In this document: piece by piece, positions 7,403 to 16,075 of the stretch | Numbering within the stretch: position 1 is the first letter of the stretch | Layout: every line of letters starts with the position of its first letter | NCBI GenBank assembly: GCA_964634685.1 | Contig: CAZWLD010000021.1 | Span: forward strand, 1-33,799 | Direction: 5' to 3' | DNA from: CAZWLD01 sp964634685 | GTDB lineage: Bacteria > Bacillota_I > Bacilli_A > Acholeplasmatales > JAEDCM01 | DNA length: 33,799 nt | Program-made: the position numbers and the translations under genes | The notes under the pieces: model-generated | Databases searched by the model: none | Seen by the model: only the letters and a program-made list of their open reading frames with translations | What the model was told of the DNA's origin: nothing

Positions 7403-10057
7403 ATGATTCAAGTAAAGAACCTAAAGAAAACCTATTTAGGTAAGAAAAATATAAAATCACGAGGATTGGTTGATGTTTCTTTTGATTTACCATCAAAAGG
7501 ATTTGTCTTTGTTTTAGGAAAATCAGGAAGTGGTAAATCAACTCTGTTAAATCTTTTAGGTAAATTAGATGAAAAAACATCAGGTAAAATCTATATTGAT
7601 GGCAAAGATATAGACACCTTTACTAAAGAAGAAGAGGATTTTTATAGATCAACTTATTGCGGATTCATCTTTCAAGATTATCAATTAATTAACGAATTAA
7701 CAGTAAAAGAAAATATCGCTTTATCTCTTGAACTTATCAATGATCAAGATAATAAAGAAGAAAGAATTAAAGAAATACTAAAAAAAGTTGAGCTAGAAGG
7801 CTATGAAAATCGCTATCCCACTGAACTTAGTGGAGGACAAAAGCAAAGAGTATCGATTGCTCGAGCATTAATAAAAAATCCTAAGCTTGTCTTATGCGAT
7901 GAGCCAACTGGAAATTTAGATAAAAAAACATCAATTGCAATATTAAATTTGCTAGAGGAAATAAGTAAAAATTGTCTTATATTTATGGTATCGCACGATG
8001 AAAAAAATTCATTAAGATACGCTCAAAGAAGAATCATCTTAGAAGATGGTTTAGTAATAAAAGATGAATATCGAGATGAATCATATAAAAACAACTTTTT
8101 TATAGATGGTAGAAAGGCTTATCTCCCTTTTGAAAAAGAAATAACCGATGAAGAATGTAATCTTCTAAATGAAAAAATTAAGAGTGGCGAGGTAAATGAA
8201 TTATCTAAAATAGGAAATGGCTTTAATGACAACAATAAGGTTGTTATCGAGGATGAAAAATTTGAATTCAAAAATAAAACATTTGACAAAGCCTCATTTA
8301 GAAAGCTAAGCAAAAAATATATTCAATCAGGAATGACTTTATCGATAATAAATGAAGTATTATTTAGCTTACTTACGGTACTACTTATTCTTATAGAATC
8401 TCTTTTATCTTTTGAAACAAATAATGTATTTTATGATAATATCAATTTAGATAAAAAGGATACTTTGGTTATTACTAAAACTGATGAAGATATTGAAAAT
8501 TATTTACCCTTTACACAAGAAGATGAGGAAAATATCTTTTCTGATTTAAATTGCAAAAATTATAAGGTATATAATTTTACTCCATCCATAACAAATTTCG
8601 TCAATAACGAGAAAATTGATGAAGGAATAGTAAAGCCCGCAGAATCTTATTTAAATCAACATCAAGTATATCCAGGCATCGCCATAGGAACAGCTGTGGT
8701 TGATGAGCAATATTTAACAGACAGGTTTAAAAACGAAAAGGGTGAACTTGAAATACTTGCCGGAAGCTTAGATGATTGCAAGGATTCACTACATTTGATT
8801 CTTACTGATTTTATGGCTGATGCGATATTAGATTCAATATATGAAAGCTGTCCAAATTATCAATATGAAGATTTAATTGGCCCATATAAAACATATTTTT
8901 ACGATACAATGTCCTTTAGTAATTGTATTGGCTCATATTTTGGATGTATAATTAAAACCAATTATAAAGAAAAATATAAAGCAATCTTTGATAAATATGA
9001 AGAGGCAAAGAATAATAGATTTTCATATAAAATAATGAATGATATTATTAATTCTTCGGAATATATTGACTATTATAATGATGTAATTAATGGTGAGCTG
9101 ACTCTATGTTTCTCCATAAACCCCAATTTTTATAATCAATATGTAAAAGAAAGCACTTCTATTAGAGAATATTCAAGAATTGGTGGCTTGTTTATTTCTA
9201 GCGACGAAATTGTTGATGAAGATGATATTCAATCAAATTCTTTAGCGATAGTAGTAAACAATGAGCTAAATGATGGCGAAATATATTTAATGCAAGAAAA
9301 CAAATATCAATATGAATCATTGTTTGATGATGTAGATATAGTAGGAAAAGAAATGTTTTTCATCAAAACAACGGGAAATGCTTTGGATGGAAATATCCAA
9401 GGAGTAGTTAAGCTTAAAGTTATGGGATATAAACCGAATTGTGCAGAAGCCAATGAAGAAACAGTGCGTTTATTTAATGAAATTCAATTATCTAATTATG
9501 CATATTTGATTTCAACTGATTCTTTAGATGTCGAAAAGGTGTTTAGTAATGCTATGAATAACAAATGTAGTGTTATTGATTTAAATTCAAGGGTTTATAA
9601 TTTGGTAGGTAAAACAACATTGGTGTTTGGTGATATCTTTAGAATGCTTGAAGTATTAGTAATAATTGTTTTAGTTGCTTTATTTGCATTGTTTTCAATA
9701 AGAAACGTTAGAAGTAAAAATTATCAAATAGGTGTATTTAAGTCCTTGGGTATGGCGGATAAGAATATACGGTCAATCTTTTTAACAAAGAATGTTTTAT
9801 TTGGAATGATTTCTTTGTTGTTAACTTCCTTATTAATTTATCCTTTCTTTTGCTTGGCAAACACTTTAATTATCTCTGCTTATTCTAAATATCTAGAAAT
9901 AGTATTAAATGAATTAACTATATTCTATTTCCACCCAACAGTATTTATTATTGATTATTCATTTTTAATAATCGTCTTTGTTCTATTTACATTAGTTCCT
10001 TTATTTATGATTAAAAAGGTTAGTCCGGCAAAAATTGTAAATAACAAAGCCGAATAA
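7403..10057 (+). CDS. ABC exporter, ATPase fused to FtsX/MacB-type permease
   Basis: This 884-residue polypeptide joins both ABC modules. The N-terminal ATPase shows Walker A GKSGSGKST (39-47), Q-loop Q91, signature LSGGQ (142-146), Walker B LVLCDEPTGNLD (Asp166, Glu167) and H-loop His198, all in the MacB/LolD style. One membrane helix (about 311-334) is followed by an extracytoplasmic domain of about 400 residues, then three C-terminal helices (about 750-768, 797-822, 853-874) with the FtsX-like stretch QIGVFKSLGM. Such proteins export or sense peptides, often for antimicrobial-peptide resistance; the substrate here is unknown. AAAGGTGG supports the start. The gene leads an operon with a GNAT and a radical SAM gene, spaced by about 20 bases. 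Confidence 0.88.
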   Translation: MIQVKNLKKTYLGKKNIKSRGLVDVSFDLPSKGFVFVLGKSGSGKSTLLNLLGKLDEKTSGKIYIDGKDIDTFTKEEEDFYRSTYCGFIFQDYQLINELTVKENIALSLELINDQDNKEERIKEILKKVELEGYENRYPTELSGGQKQRVSIARALIKNPKLVLCDEPTGNLDKKTSIAILNLLEEISKNCLIFMVSHDEKNSLRYAQRRIILEDGLVIKDEYRDESYKNNFFIDGRKAYLPFEKEITDEECNLLNEKIKSGEVNELSKIGNGFNDNNKVVIEDEKFEFKNKTFDKASFRKLSKKYIQSGMTLSIINEVLFSLLTVLLILIESLLSFETNNVFYDNINLDKKDTLVITKTDEDIENYLPFTQEDEENIFSDLNCKNYKVYNFTPSITNFVNNEKIDEGIVKPAESYLNQHQVYPGIAIGTAVVDEQYLTDRFKNEKGELEILAGSLDDCKDSLHLILTDFMADAILDSIYESCPNYQYEDLIGPYKTYFYDTMSFSNCIGSYFGCIIKTNYKEKYKAIFDKYEEAKNNRFSYKIMNDIINSSEYIDYYNDVINGELTLCFSINPNFYNQYVKESTSIREYSRIGGLFISSDEIVDEDDIQSNSLAIVVNNELNDGEIYLMQENKYQYESLFDDVDIVGKEMFFIKTTGNALDGNIQGVVKLKVMGYKPNCAEANEETVRLFNEIQLSNYAYLISTDSLDVEKVFSNAMNNKCSVIDLNSRVYNLVGKTTLVFGDIFRMLEVLVIIVLVALFALFSIRNVRSKNYQIGVFKSLGMADKNIRSIFLTKNVLFGMISLLLTSLLIYPFFCLANTLIISAYSKYLEIVLNELTIFYFHPTVFIIDYSFLIIVFVLFTLVPLFMIKKVSPAKIVNNKAE

Positions 10058-10080
10058 AAAAGCATACGAGGATAAAAATT

Positions 10081-10530
10081 ATGATAAAAATAGAAAAAGC
10101 TACTTTAGATGAAAAGGATATTAGGGAATTATGTGATTTGTCAAAAGTATGGGTAGATGAGGATATTTCTTGGGGTATAGTTCCAAATACCAAGGAAGAT
10201 ATCACGGAACCAGTAATTGTCGCGCGGGATAATGATACCATTGTAGGCTACTCCTTTGGAAGATTCTATGTAATGGAGAGAAAAACCTCAGGAATTCCAA
10301 ATAAATCAAAATGCTTTAGTGTGGAAGAATTATATGTTTTGCCAGAATATAGGAATAGGGGCTTAGGAAAAAAGCTTTACGATGCGCTTATTGAGGAAAT
10401 AAAGGAAGAAGCAGACTATATAACACTATCCACATCTACAAAGGATTATAAAAAGATTTTAAGATTTTATTGTGAGCTCAATCAAATGGATTTTCATGAC
10501 GCTTTTTTGTTTAAGAAAATCGATAAATAA
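10081..10530 (+). CDS. GNAT-family N-acetyltransferase
   Basis: This 149-residue protein is a single GNAT domain, which moves an acyl group from acetyl-CoA to an amine. The acetyl-CoA pyrophosphate loop is visible as VLPEYRNRGLGKKLYDAL (RNRGLG at 91-96). A preceding beta strand (CFSVEELYVL) and a C-terminal YxxN-like region complete the fold. GAGG precedes the ATG. It lies 23 bases after the ABC exporter and 21 before the radical SAM gene, so the three are probably one transcript. The acceptor is unknown. Self-protection or modification of a small product exported by the neighbour is possible but unproven. Confidence 0.82.
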   Translation: MIKIEKATLDEKDIRELCDLSKVWVDEDISWGIVPNTKEDITEPVIVARDNDTIVGYSFGRFYVMERKTSGIPNKSKCFSVEELYVLPEYRNRGLGKKLYDALIEEIKEEADYITLSTSTKDYKKILRFYCELNQMDFHDAFLFKKIDK

Positions 10531-10551
10531 TTATATGCTGGAGGATATGAT

Positions 10552-11556
10552 ATGAATTTGACAGTTTGTATAGATATGAAGGGATGCCCCAACCGCTGTA
10601 AGCATTGTTGGATTGGGCATATGCCTAATAATAAGCTAAGTGACAATGATGTATCAGTAATTATCGATAAATTTAAGGATTATTTTCCAAGTATAACAGT
10701 TTATTCTTGGCTAAGAGAACCTGATTATTGTGAAAACTATAGGGAAAGATGGACTATGGATAATGATCTTTCAACAGGACCTAAGCCTCAAAGATTTGAA
10801 TTAGCGAGCTTTTATAAAATAGTTAGAGATTCAGATTATGTCAAATTTCTCAAGGAAGTAGGAACCAAAAAAGTCCAATTAACTTTATTTGGATTAGAGA
10901 ATATGACTGATAAATATGTTGGTCGAAAAGGAGCTTTTAAAGAAATACTTCAAGCTACTGATATTTTAATTGATAATGGTATTTCACCACGCTGGCAGAT
11001 TTTTATCAATGAAGAAAACAAAGAAGAAGTTGAAAGATTAATTGATCTTATTGGTGAACTTAAGCTTAAGGAAAGATGCTCGGATTTTAGCTTTTTTATC
11101 CATGAAGGCTCTTGTGATGGTGAAAATGCAAAATTATATGATGTGCGAATAAAAAAGGAATCAATAACTGAAAAAGTTATTCCCTATTATTTGGATTTGA
11201 ATCCAAAACAAAAAGAAGAAGATTTAGTTCATCTATTCGAAAAGAAAAAACAAGAATACTTTGTTCCTTCGAACAAAGGAAATGATGTCGTGATTTATGT
11301 CTCTAACACGTTTGATATATTCTTTAATTTTACAAATATGACGCCTTTATGGGCTATTGGCAATTTAAAAAAGGATGATATTGAAGAGATATGTCGAAGA
11401 ATTAAGGAAGAGGATATTCCAGCGCTTAATTATGCTAAAAAGGTTACATTGGCTGAATTGGCCACAAGTTATGGAAATCCTGATTCAACAAGACTATTTG
11501 AAGAAGATGATTACAAAATGTTTTTACTTAATAAATATTTAGAAAATCGAAAATAG
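10552..11556 (+). CDS. Radical SAM protein
   Basis: The N-terminus carries the radical SAM cluster motif CPNRCKHC (C12, C16, C19), which binds a 4Fe-4S cluster and cleaves S-adenosylmethionine. The 334-residue length and the pattern of repeated strands and helices (KVQLTLFGLENM, SPRWQIFINEE, SDFSFFIHEG) suit a partial TIM barrel. The C-terminal part shows no multi-cysteine SPASM domain, though scattered Cys occur. It is not one of the well-known housekeeping enzymes (no HemN, NrdG, QueE or anaerobic sulfatase-maturase features). GGAGG precedes the ATG. The operon with an ABC exporter and a GNAT suggests a modified small molecule or peptide, but no precursor peptide was seen. Confidence 0.8.
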   Translation: MNLTVCIDMKGCPNRCKHCWIGHMPNNKLSDNDVSVIIDKFKDYFPSITVYSWLREPDYCENYRERWTMDNDLSTGPKPQRFELASFYKIVRDSDYVKFLKEVGTKKVQLTLFGLENMTDKYVGRKGAFKEILQATDILIDNGISPRWQIFINEENKEEVERLIDLIGELKLKERCSDFSFFIHEGSCDGENAKLYDVRIKKESITEKVIPYYLDLNPKQKEEDLVHLFEKKKQEYFVPSNKGNDVVIYVSNTFDIFFNFTNMTPLWAIGNLKKDDIEEICRRIKEEDIPALNYAKKVTLAELATSYGNPDSTRLFEEDDYKMFLLNKYLENRK

Positions 11557-11575
11557 TTTTGGAGGAAAAATATTT

Positions 11576-11868
11576 ATGGCGAGTTCTACCGATTACTTAA
11601 ACTATGTTTTGGGATTGTTAAAAGACATTCAAGGAATTACATTTAGAAAAATGATGGGATAGTATCTTCTTTATAAAGATAAGGTTTTATTTGGTGGTAT
11701 ATATGATAATCGTTTTTTAGTAAAAAGACAAAATCTCAATGTGCCTTTAACCTCCAAGAGGAAATACCATATGATGGAGATAAACCGATGTATCTTGTCA
11801 ATATCGAGGCTTTTAATGAAATTGAAAAAATGATTACTTTGGTTGTTAATGATTTAATAACAAAGTAA
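11576..11868 (+). pseudogene. TfoX-family protein, broken by a stop and a frameshift
   Basis: The gene has a good GGAGG and starts MASSTDYLNYVLGLLKDIQ, which matches the N-terminal domain of TfoX/Sxy proteins (family pattern MASSxDYLxFIxxQL). A TAG at 11660 replaces the family Glu after RKMMG. Homology continues with YLLYKDKVLFGGIYDNRFLVK. One base is lost near 11726. In the new frame come TKSQCAFNLQEEIPYDGDK and PMYLVNIEAFNE, ending at TAA 11866. Length without the lesions is about 97 residues, normal for stand-alone TfoX N-terminal-domain proteins. It is the last member of the ABC-GNAT-radical SAM operon. Confidence 0.8.
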
Positions 11869-11958
11869 GATTTCAATTTCATTTTTTTTATATTATGACT
11901 TGAATATAATTTTTAATCAATATACAATGTGTTTATTAAAGGAAAGGTAAGGGATTAT

Positions 11959-12951
11959 ATGAAGAGAATACTTCACAATTATTGTAGCGATAATGAAGTT
12001 AATATTACACAAATTGTTGCCTATAAGGATAATGAATTGGCAATTGAAGATTATCGTTATGACTTTAAAAGGGATGATACGATGAATGTTATGTCGGTCA
12101 CTAAATCAATTACCTCATTATTGATTGGTATTGCCATTGATAAAGGTTTTATAAAAAGTGTTAATGATAAGGTGATGGATTATTTTTCCAAGGAAGACTA
12201 TATTCCCAAAAGAGGAGAAAAAACGATCTATGATGTCACTATTTGGCATCTATTAACGATGACTGCTCCCTACAAAGGCAAAAGCGAGCCTTGGACAAAG
12301 GTGTGTACGAGCGAAGATTGGGTCTCAGCTATATTAGATTTCCTTGGTGGGAAAGAAGGAATTACAGGAAAATTTAGATATCATACCTTAGGAACTCAAA
12401 TATTACTTGGAGTCATCAGAAGTGCCACCAAAATGAATGTTTTAGATTATGCCAATGAATATTTGTTTAAGCCTTTGAACATAAAACCGCGAATCAATGC
12501 AAATTGTCATAGTAAGGAAGACCAGTTTAATTATCTAATGAATCGAAAACCGCATGGAAATGTTTGGTTTATGGATCCTAAAGGGATGCCTACAGCTGGC
12601 TGGGGCTTATCTCTTTCGGCTTATGAAATGGCCCAAATTGGCTTAATGGTTTTAAATGATGGAGTTTATAATAATAAAAGAATTGTTAGTCAAGCATGGC
12701 TTGATGAAATGACAAAATCATATGTTAGCTTACAAGAAAGATATGGGAATCAGGATTATGGATATTTGTGGTGGCTTCCTCATCGCTCTAGTGATGTCAT
12801 CGCCGCAATTGGAGATGGCGGAAATGTTATTTATGTGAATAAAAAGGAAAACATTGTTATCGCAGTAACAGGATATTTTAAACCTAGAATCTTTGATCGT
12901 GTTGAGTTTATTGAAAGAAACATTGTTGAAGCGTTGAAGGAAAATAAATAG
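11959..12951 (+). CDS. Serine hydrolase, class C beta-lactamase fold
   Basis: This 330-residue protein belongs to the beta-lactamase/DD-peptidase-like serine hydrolases. The nucleophile motif SVTK (Ser46, Lys49 in this numbering), the second motif with Tyr141 (YHT instead of the usual YxN) and a C-terminal GDGG (285-288), in the place of the KTG/HxG strand, are all present. An in-frame ATG at 11929 lacks a ribosome binding site; the ATG at 11959 follows AAGGGAT, so I use it. There is no signal peptide, suggesting a cytoplasmic esterase or peptidase rather than a secreted beta-lactamase. The substrate is unknown. A -10-like TATAAT lies at 11905-11910. Confidence 0.82.
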   Translation: MKRILHNYCSDNEVNITQIVAYKDNELAIEDYRYDFKRDDTMNVMSVTKSITSLLIGIAIDKGFIKSVNDKVMDYFSKEDYIPKRGEKTIYDVTIWHLLTMTAPYKGKSEPWTKVCTSEDWVSAILDFLGGKEGITGKFRYHTLGTQILLGVIRSATKMNVLDYANEYLFKPLNIKPRINANCHSKEDQFNYLMNRKPHGNVWFMDPKGMPTAGWGLSLSAYEMAQIGLMVLNDGVYNNKRIVSQAWLDEMTKSYVSLQERYGNQDYGYLWWLPHRSSDVIAAIGDGGNVIYVNKKENIVIAVTGYFKPRIFDRVEFIERNIVEALKENK

Positions 12952-13134
12952 TTTTCATTTTGGTATTGCTGGGTAAAATAATTAGTTTCTATTCGACAGT
13001 TGAAATGAAGTAAAAATGAATTAATGGTTTACCTAAGCCAAATAAATCACCTTTTTTGCTTTCTTTTTTGTTGTTAATTTTTAGCTGAATTTAATTTTGC
13101 AATGAACAATTTTTATGTGAATGTAAAAAAACTA

Positions 13135-13162
13135 TTTCAATTATCAAAAAAAGTGATATAAT
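13135..13162 (+). promoter_or_regulatory. Promoter of the small XRE gene
   Basis: TTTCAA, a 16-base spacer and the extended -10 TGATATAAT (13154-13162) lie about 120 bases before the start codon. The rest of the gap from 12952 to this promoter shows only AT-rich sequence without a gene. Confidence 0.5.
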
Positions 13163-13282
13163 AAATTTGTCCCTAAAAAAACGGATGCATACAAAATTTA
13201 AGAAATTTAATAGAGAGAATTTATTAAGATGATCTGTAAGGATTGTTACTAAAAACATGTGGTAATTATTGGAGGTATGCAT

Positions 13283-13510
13283 ATGAAGGGACAAATTACC
13301 AAAGAAGGCCTAGCACGGGCGTTTAAAAAAATACGTGTGGACAACCATTTAACTCAACAAGAGCTTGCTGATATGATTTACTGTGATATTCGTCAAATAA
13401 GGCGATATGAAACAGAAGGAACAGACAAGCTTGCTGTAGTTAATATGTACGCCGAAATGTTTGATTTATCTTCATTAAGCATCTTGAGTATGGCTCAGGA
13501 TGCTTTTTGA
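13283..13510 (+). CDS. Small XRE-family HTH protein (75 aa)
   Basis: This is a single helix-turn-helix domain: LARAFKKIRVDNHLTQQELA followed by DMIYCDIRQIRRYETEGTDKL. The frame is open from a GTG at 13259, but GGAGG at 13271-13275 suits the ATG at 13283. The second helix reads DIRQIRRYE, an arginine-rich variant of the usual S-x-x-Y/W-E recognition pattern. It is a probable DNA-binding repressor of phage or toxin-antitoxin type. Its downstream neighbour is the structured region and the Ro60-like gene, which it may control. A weak AGGACA/TGTCCT hairpin (13518-13534) follows the stop without a T run. Confidence 0.72.
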   Translation: MKGQITKEGLARAFKKIRVDNHLTQQELADMIYCDIRQIRRYETEGTDKLAVVNMYAEMFDLSSLSILSMAQDAF

Positions 13511-13557
13511 ATTTTTTAGGACATTTGCTGTCCTCACAATTTAAATTAACAAGGGTT

Positions 13558-13724
13558 TATAATAAGGTTGTGTTGAGGAAATCCTCAACCAATTAAGCCA
13601 CGCTCAGCCAATCATTTTATGTGGAGATTATTAAATGTTAAGGTGGCTAGTTGCCGGACCCAGCAATATTTATTAAATATCATGTTTGAAAAAATTCAAT
13701 ATTTCGATGCCGGCTAGTTTTTTT
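13558..13724 (+). ncRNA. Structured RNA candidate upstream of the Ro60-like gene
   Basis: A TATAAT at 13558-13563 is followed by about 155 non-coding bases rich in pairing. GTTGAGG/CCTCAAC has a 4-base loop (about 13573-13590). AGCCAC pairs with GTGGCT (near 13596-13602 and 13643-13648) and encloses CATTT/AAATG. GCCGG (13653-13657) pairs with CCGGC (13710-13714) over an inner ATATTT/AAATAT hairpin, and seven T follow at 13718-13724. GGCTAGTT and CAATATTT each occur twice as direct repeats. It could be a free small RNA ended by the T run or a leader of the DUF2828 gene, whose ribosome binding site follows at once. A Y-RNA-like partner is a hypothesis only. Confidence 0.45.
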
Positions 13725-13745
13725 AAAAAAGAGGGAGGTAATAGT

Positions 13746-15185
13746 ATGTTTATCGAAGAATTACAAAACGGATGCTATAAGAAAAATTCCAAAGGGGGCT
13801 TGTATTATGGCACAACCTTTGATGCCAATCTTGATTGCTTTGCAATGGCAAGCAGGTTTATGGATCAATCAAAGCTAACTTCTTTGTTTAATAAAGCATA
13901 TAACGAAAACAAAGAAGTATTAGCCGCAAATATTCTTTACTTTCTTGACATTCGAAATGGAAAAGGGGAAAGACATATCTTCAAGACTTTCTTTTATTTA
14001 ATGTGCTATAAGGATACCCTTTTAGCTAAAAAAATCTTATATCAAATTCCTGAGCTAGGAAGATATGACTATATCTTTACAGCGTTTGATACACCAATCC
14101 AAAAGGAAGCCTTATTTTTGGTAAAAAGACAGCTTGAGGAAGATATCAAAAGCGAAAATCCATCTTTACTTGCAAAATGGATGCCATCACTTCGAACTCA
14201 TAATAAGACGAACTCCTTCGCTCAAAAGCTTGCAAAGAGGCTTGGCTATAGCGAAAGAGAATACCGCAAAATTTTATCATCCCTTCGTTCAAAAATTGAC
14301 ATTGTTGAAAAAAGAATTACCAATTCGGATTTTACCTTCAGCTATGAGAGTGTTCCGGCAAAGGCGATGAAAAAATATAATTCTCTTTTTATGAATAAAG
14401 ATTATGATCGCTTTTCTGAATATCTTGATCTTGTTAGTCAAGGTAAGGCATCAATTAAAACAACAGCTGTAAATCCATATGAAATAATAAGAGCCCTTGA
14501 TTTTGGCCAAGGGAATCCTAATTTATTAAATCAAATGTGGAATAACCTTCAAAATTATTTTGAAGGAAATCATTCCAATGTTTTGGTTATGGCAGATACA
14601 TCTGGCTCTATGAGGGTCTTTAATTCGATTCCGATGCACGCATCCTTGTGCCTTGCAATGTACGCCGCAACCAAAAACAAAGGATTATTTCATAATGTTT
14701 TCTTAAATTTCTCATCTGAACCGTCCTTCCAAGAGCTCTCAGGAAACACACTTGAGGAGATGATGGATTCAATTGATTATTATAATTTTGATATGTCCAC
14801 TAATATTGATGCGGCAATCGAATTAATATTAAATGCTTCAAAAAAATCAAAAGAGGATTGTCCTTCTCATTTGGTGATAATCTCTGATATGGAATTTGAT
14901 AGTTGTACTTCAAATAAAACAAATTTCCAGCATTGGAAAGAACTATATCAAGAAAATGGCTTAGAAATGCCAAAAATCATTTTCTGGAATGTTGCTTTAG
15001 ATACAAGAGGAATTCCAATAACAAAAAATGAACAGGATGTTGCTTTGGTTTCAGGCTTTTCGCCAACTGTCTTTAAGGGCTTGTTTGATTTGGAAAATTA
15101 TAATCCGACAAGCTTGATGATAGAGATTCTAAAGCCATATCTTGAAATTCTAAAAAAGCCTTTTACAAGCTTTAAAGCTGCTTAA
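13746..15185 (+). CDS. DUF2828 protein, TROVE-like plus vWA (Ro60-like architecture)
   Basis: This 479-residue protein has an N-terminal helical-repeat region (about 20-270) with the family signature LDIRNGKGERHIFKTFFYLM near 67-86 and the segment LGYSEREYRKILSSLR. A von Willebrand A domain (about 275-470) follows with a complete metal site: DTSGS (Asp284, Ser286, Ser288), Thr352 and Asp381. This matches DUF2828 proteins, which resemble the TROVE-vWA layout of Ro60, a ring protein that binds Y RNAs and misfolded RNA. An upstream TTG opens the frame, but GGGAGG at 13732-13738 sets the ATG at 13746. The structured region directly upstream makes an RNA partner worth testing. Confidence 0.82.
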   Translation: MFIEELQNGCYKKNSKGGLYYGTTFDANLDCFAMASRFMDQSKLTSLFNKAYNENKEVLAANILYFLDIRNGKGERHIFKTFFYLMCYKDTLLAKKILYQIPELGRYDYIFTAFDTPIQKEALFLVKRQLEEDIKSENPSLLAKWMPSLRTHNKTNSFAQKLAKRLGYSEREYRKILSSLRSKIDIVEKRITNSDFTFSYESVPAKAMKKYNSLFMNKDYDRFSEYLDLVSQGKASIKTTAVNPYEIIRALDFGQGNPNLLNQMWNNLQNYFEGNHSNVLVMADTSGSMRVFNSIPMHASLCLAMYAATKNKGLFHNVFLNFSSEPSFQELSGNTLEEMMDSIDYYNFDMSTNIDAAIELILNASKKSKEDCPSHLVIISDMEFDSCTSNKTNFQHWKELYQENGLEMPKIIFWNVALDTRGIPITKNEQDVALVSGFSPTVFKGLFDLENYNPTSLMIEILKPYLEILKKPFTSFKAA

Positions 15186-15201
15186 GACATTTTGAAAAAA
15201 A

Positions 15202-15231
15202 GGAAAAAACCGATAAAGTTTTTTCCTTTTT
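15202..15231 (+). terminator. Terminator after the DUF2828 gene
   Basis: GGAAAAAAC pairs with GTTTTTTCC (15218-15226) around CGATAAA, followed by a T run. Confidence 0.85.
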
Positions 15232-15300
15232 CACACCTCCATATTACCATAAACCGTCTTTTTTTCAAGACTAGTAGTTGATTTTTATATGGTGTATTAA

Positions 15301-15471
15301 GGAAAAGAAGCTAAAAACAATGAAGCCTTAGCTTATGAGGCTGATGAGCAAATGAATGATGCTTATTTTGCTCAATACGATACAATCAATTCTGAAAATA
15401 TAATTGTTGCGTCGAAAGGAGTTTGTTACTGTTTAGCCGTTAAGGCTAAATTTTCTAAAGCAAATAAATAA
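15301..15471 (+). pseudogene. 3' remnant of an unrecognised gene
   Basis: A frame of 56 codons (GKEAKNNEALAYEADEQMND and onward, ending VKAKFSKANK) closes at TAA 15469. A TAA stands directly before it after ATG GTG TAT, and no ribosome binding site precedes it. Codon use and the acidic-helical N-terminal half look like real coding sequence, so I read it as the tail of a lost gene. The family is not recognised. Confidence 0.4.
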
Positions 15472-15499
15472 ATTTTTTTACCAAAAAAAGAAATTTTTA

Positions 15500-15529
15500 T
15501 TGTTAATCAGTAAGATAATATGGTATAAT
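15500..15529 (+). promoter_or_regulatory. tRNA-Ser promoter
   Basis: TTGTTA (15500-15505), an 18-base spacer and the extended -10 TGGTATAAT (15521-15529) lie 11 bases before the tRNA. Confidence 0.6.
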
Positions 15530-15540
15530 TATTTGTGTTT

Positions 15541-15631
15541 GGAAGAATACCCAAGCGGCTGAAGGGACGGGCTTGGAAAGCTCGCAGGTCGGTAACTCGA
15601 TGCAGGGGTTCAAATCCCCTTTCTTCCGCCA
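15541..15631 (+). tRNA. tRNA-Ser (anticodon GGA)
   Basis: The acceptor stem GGAAGAA/TTCTTCC is perfect, with discriminator G and an encoded CCA at 15629-15631. The anticodon stem CGGGC/GCTCG holds the loop TTGGAAA, giving anticodon GGA, which reads UCC and UCU serine codons. A long variable arm (GGTCGGTAACTCGATGC region) marks a class II tRNA, and the T loop GGTTCAAATCC is canonical. The gene sits next to a truncated integrase gene aimed at its 3' end, which marks it as a likely integration site. Confidence 0.95.
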
Positions 15632-15641
15632 TAATAAAAAT

Positions 15642-15669
15642 AACGGCTTTATTGAGCCGTTTTTATTTT
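15642..15669 (+). terminator. tRNA-Ser terminator
   Basis: AACGGCT pairs with AGCCGTT (15655-15661) around TTATTG, followed by TTTATTTTT. Confidence 0.88.
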
Positions 15670-15715
15670 TGCGGGTATAGTAAATGGGTATAGTTGAGCT
15701 AAAAATTTGATTTTT

Positions 15716-15740
15716 AAGAGGTATTTAAGCCTCTTTTTTT
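15716..15740 (+). terminator. Terminator-like hairpin beside the integrase stop
   Basis: AAGAGG pairs with CCTCTT (15730-15735) around eight bases, followed by T to 15740. The T run is on the plus strand, so it would stop read-through from the tRNA side rather than the integrase transcript. Confidence 0.55.
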
Positions 15741-16071
15741 ATTTCTTGAGAAGCTTCAAAATGCTATCATTACCGTTATCCAACAAGTGCCAATAAACAT
15801 CCATTGTTGTCTTTACCGAGGCATGCCCTAGTCTTTGGCTAACCGCTTTAATCGGGATTCCATTGTTGATTAAATAAGATGCACGCGAATGCCTAAAATC
15901 GTGGATTCTTATCCTAGGTACATCAGAAGTGATGATATGCCTATTTAAATGCCTTCTAATATCCGTTTCACTATAAGGCTTATTATTTGTTGCAAAAATA
16001 TAATCGTTGGCTCCTAGGCCTTTTATTTTTTCATTTAGCATATCAATAATCCAACTATTCGAGGACTGCAA
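15739..16071 (-). pseudogene. Tyrosine recombinase/integrase, C-terminal fragment
   Basis: The 110 readable residues carry the C-terminal catalytic motifs of phage-type integrases: HDFRHSRAS (H-x-x-R box), RLGHASVKTT (LGH box) and the nucleophile Tyr in MDVYWHLL. The first catalytic Arg, the beta-hairpin Lys and the whole N-terminal arm and core-binding domains (about 250 residues of the usual 370-390) are missing. The only start is a TTG without a ribosome binding site. The fragment therefore ends at a deletion junction near 16071. Its 3' end faces the tRNA-Ser gene, about 110 bases away, as expected for an island integrase next to its attachment site. Confidence 0.85.
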
Positions 16072-16075
16072 AGAG

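Noticed and set aside
15541..15631. Duplicate of the tRNA 3' end as a second attachment site
   Set aside because: I looked for the tRNA 3' sequence in 15700-19400 and saw no second copy.
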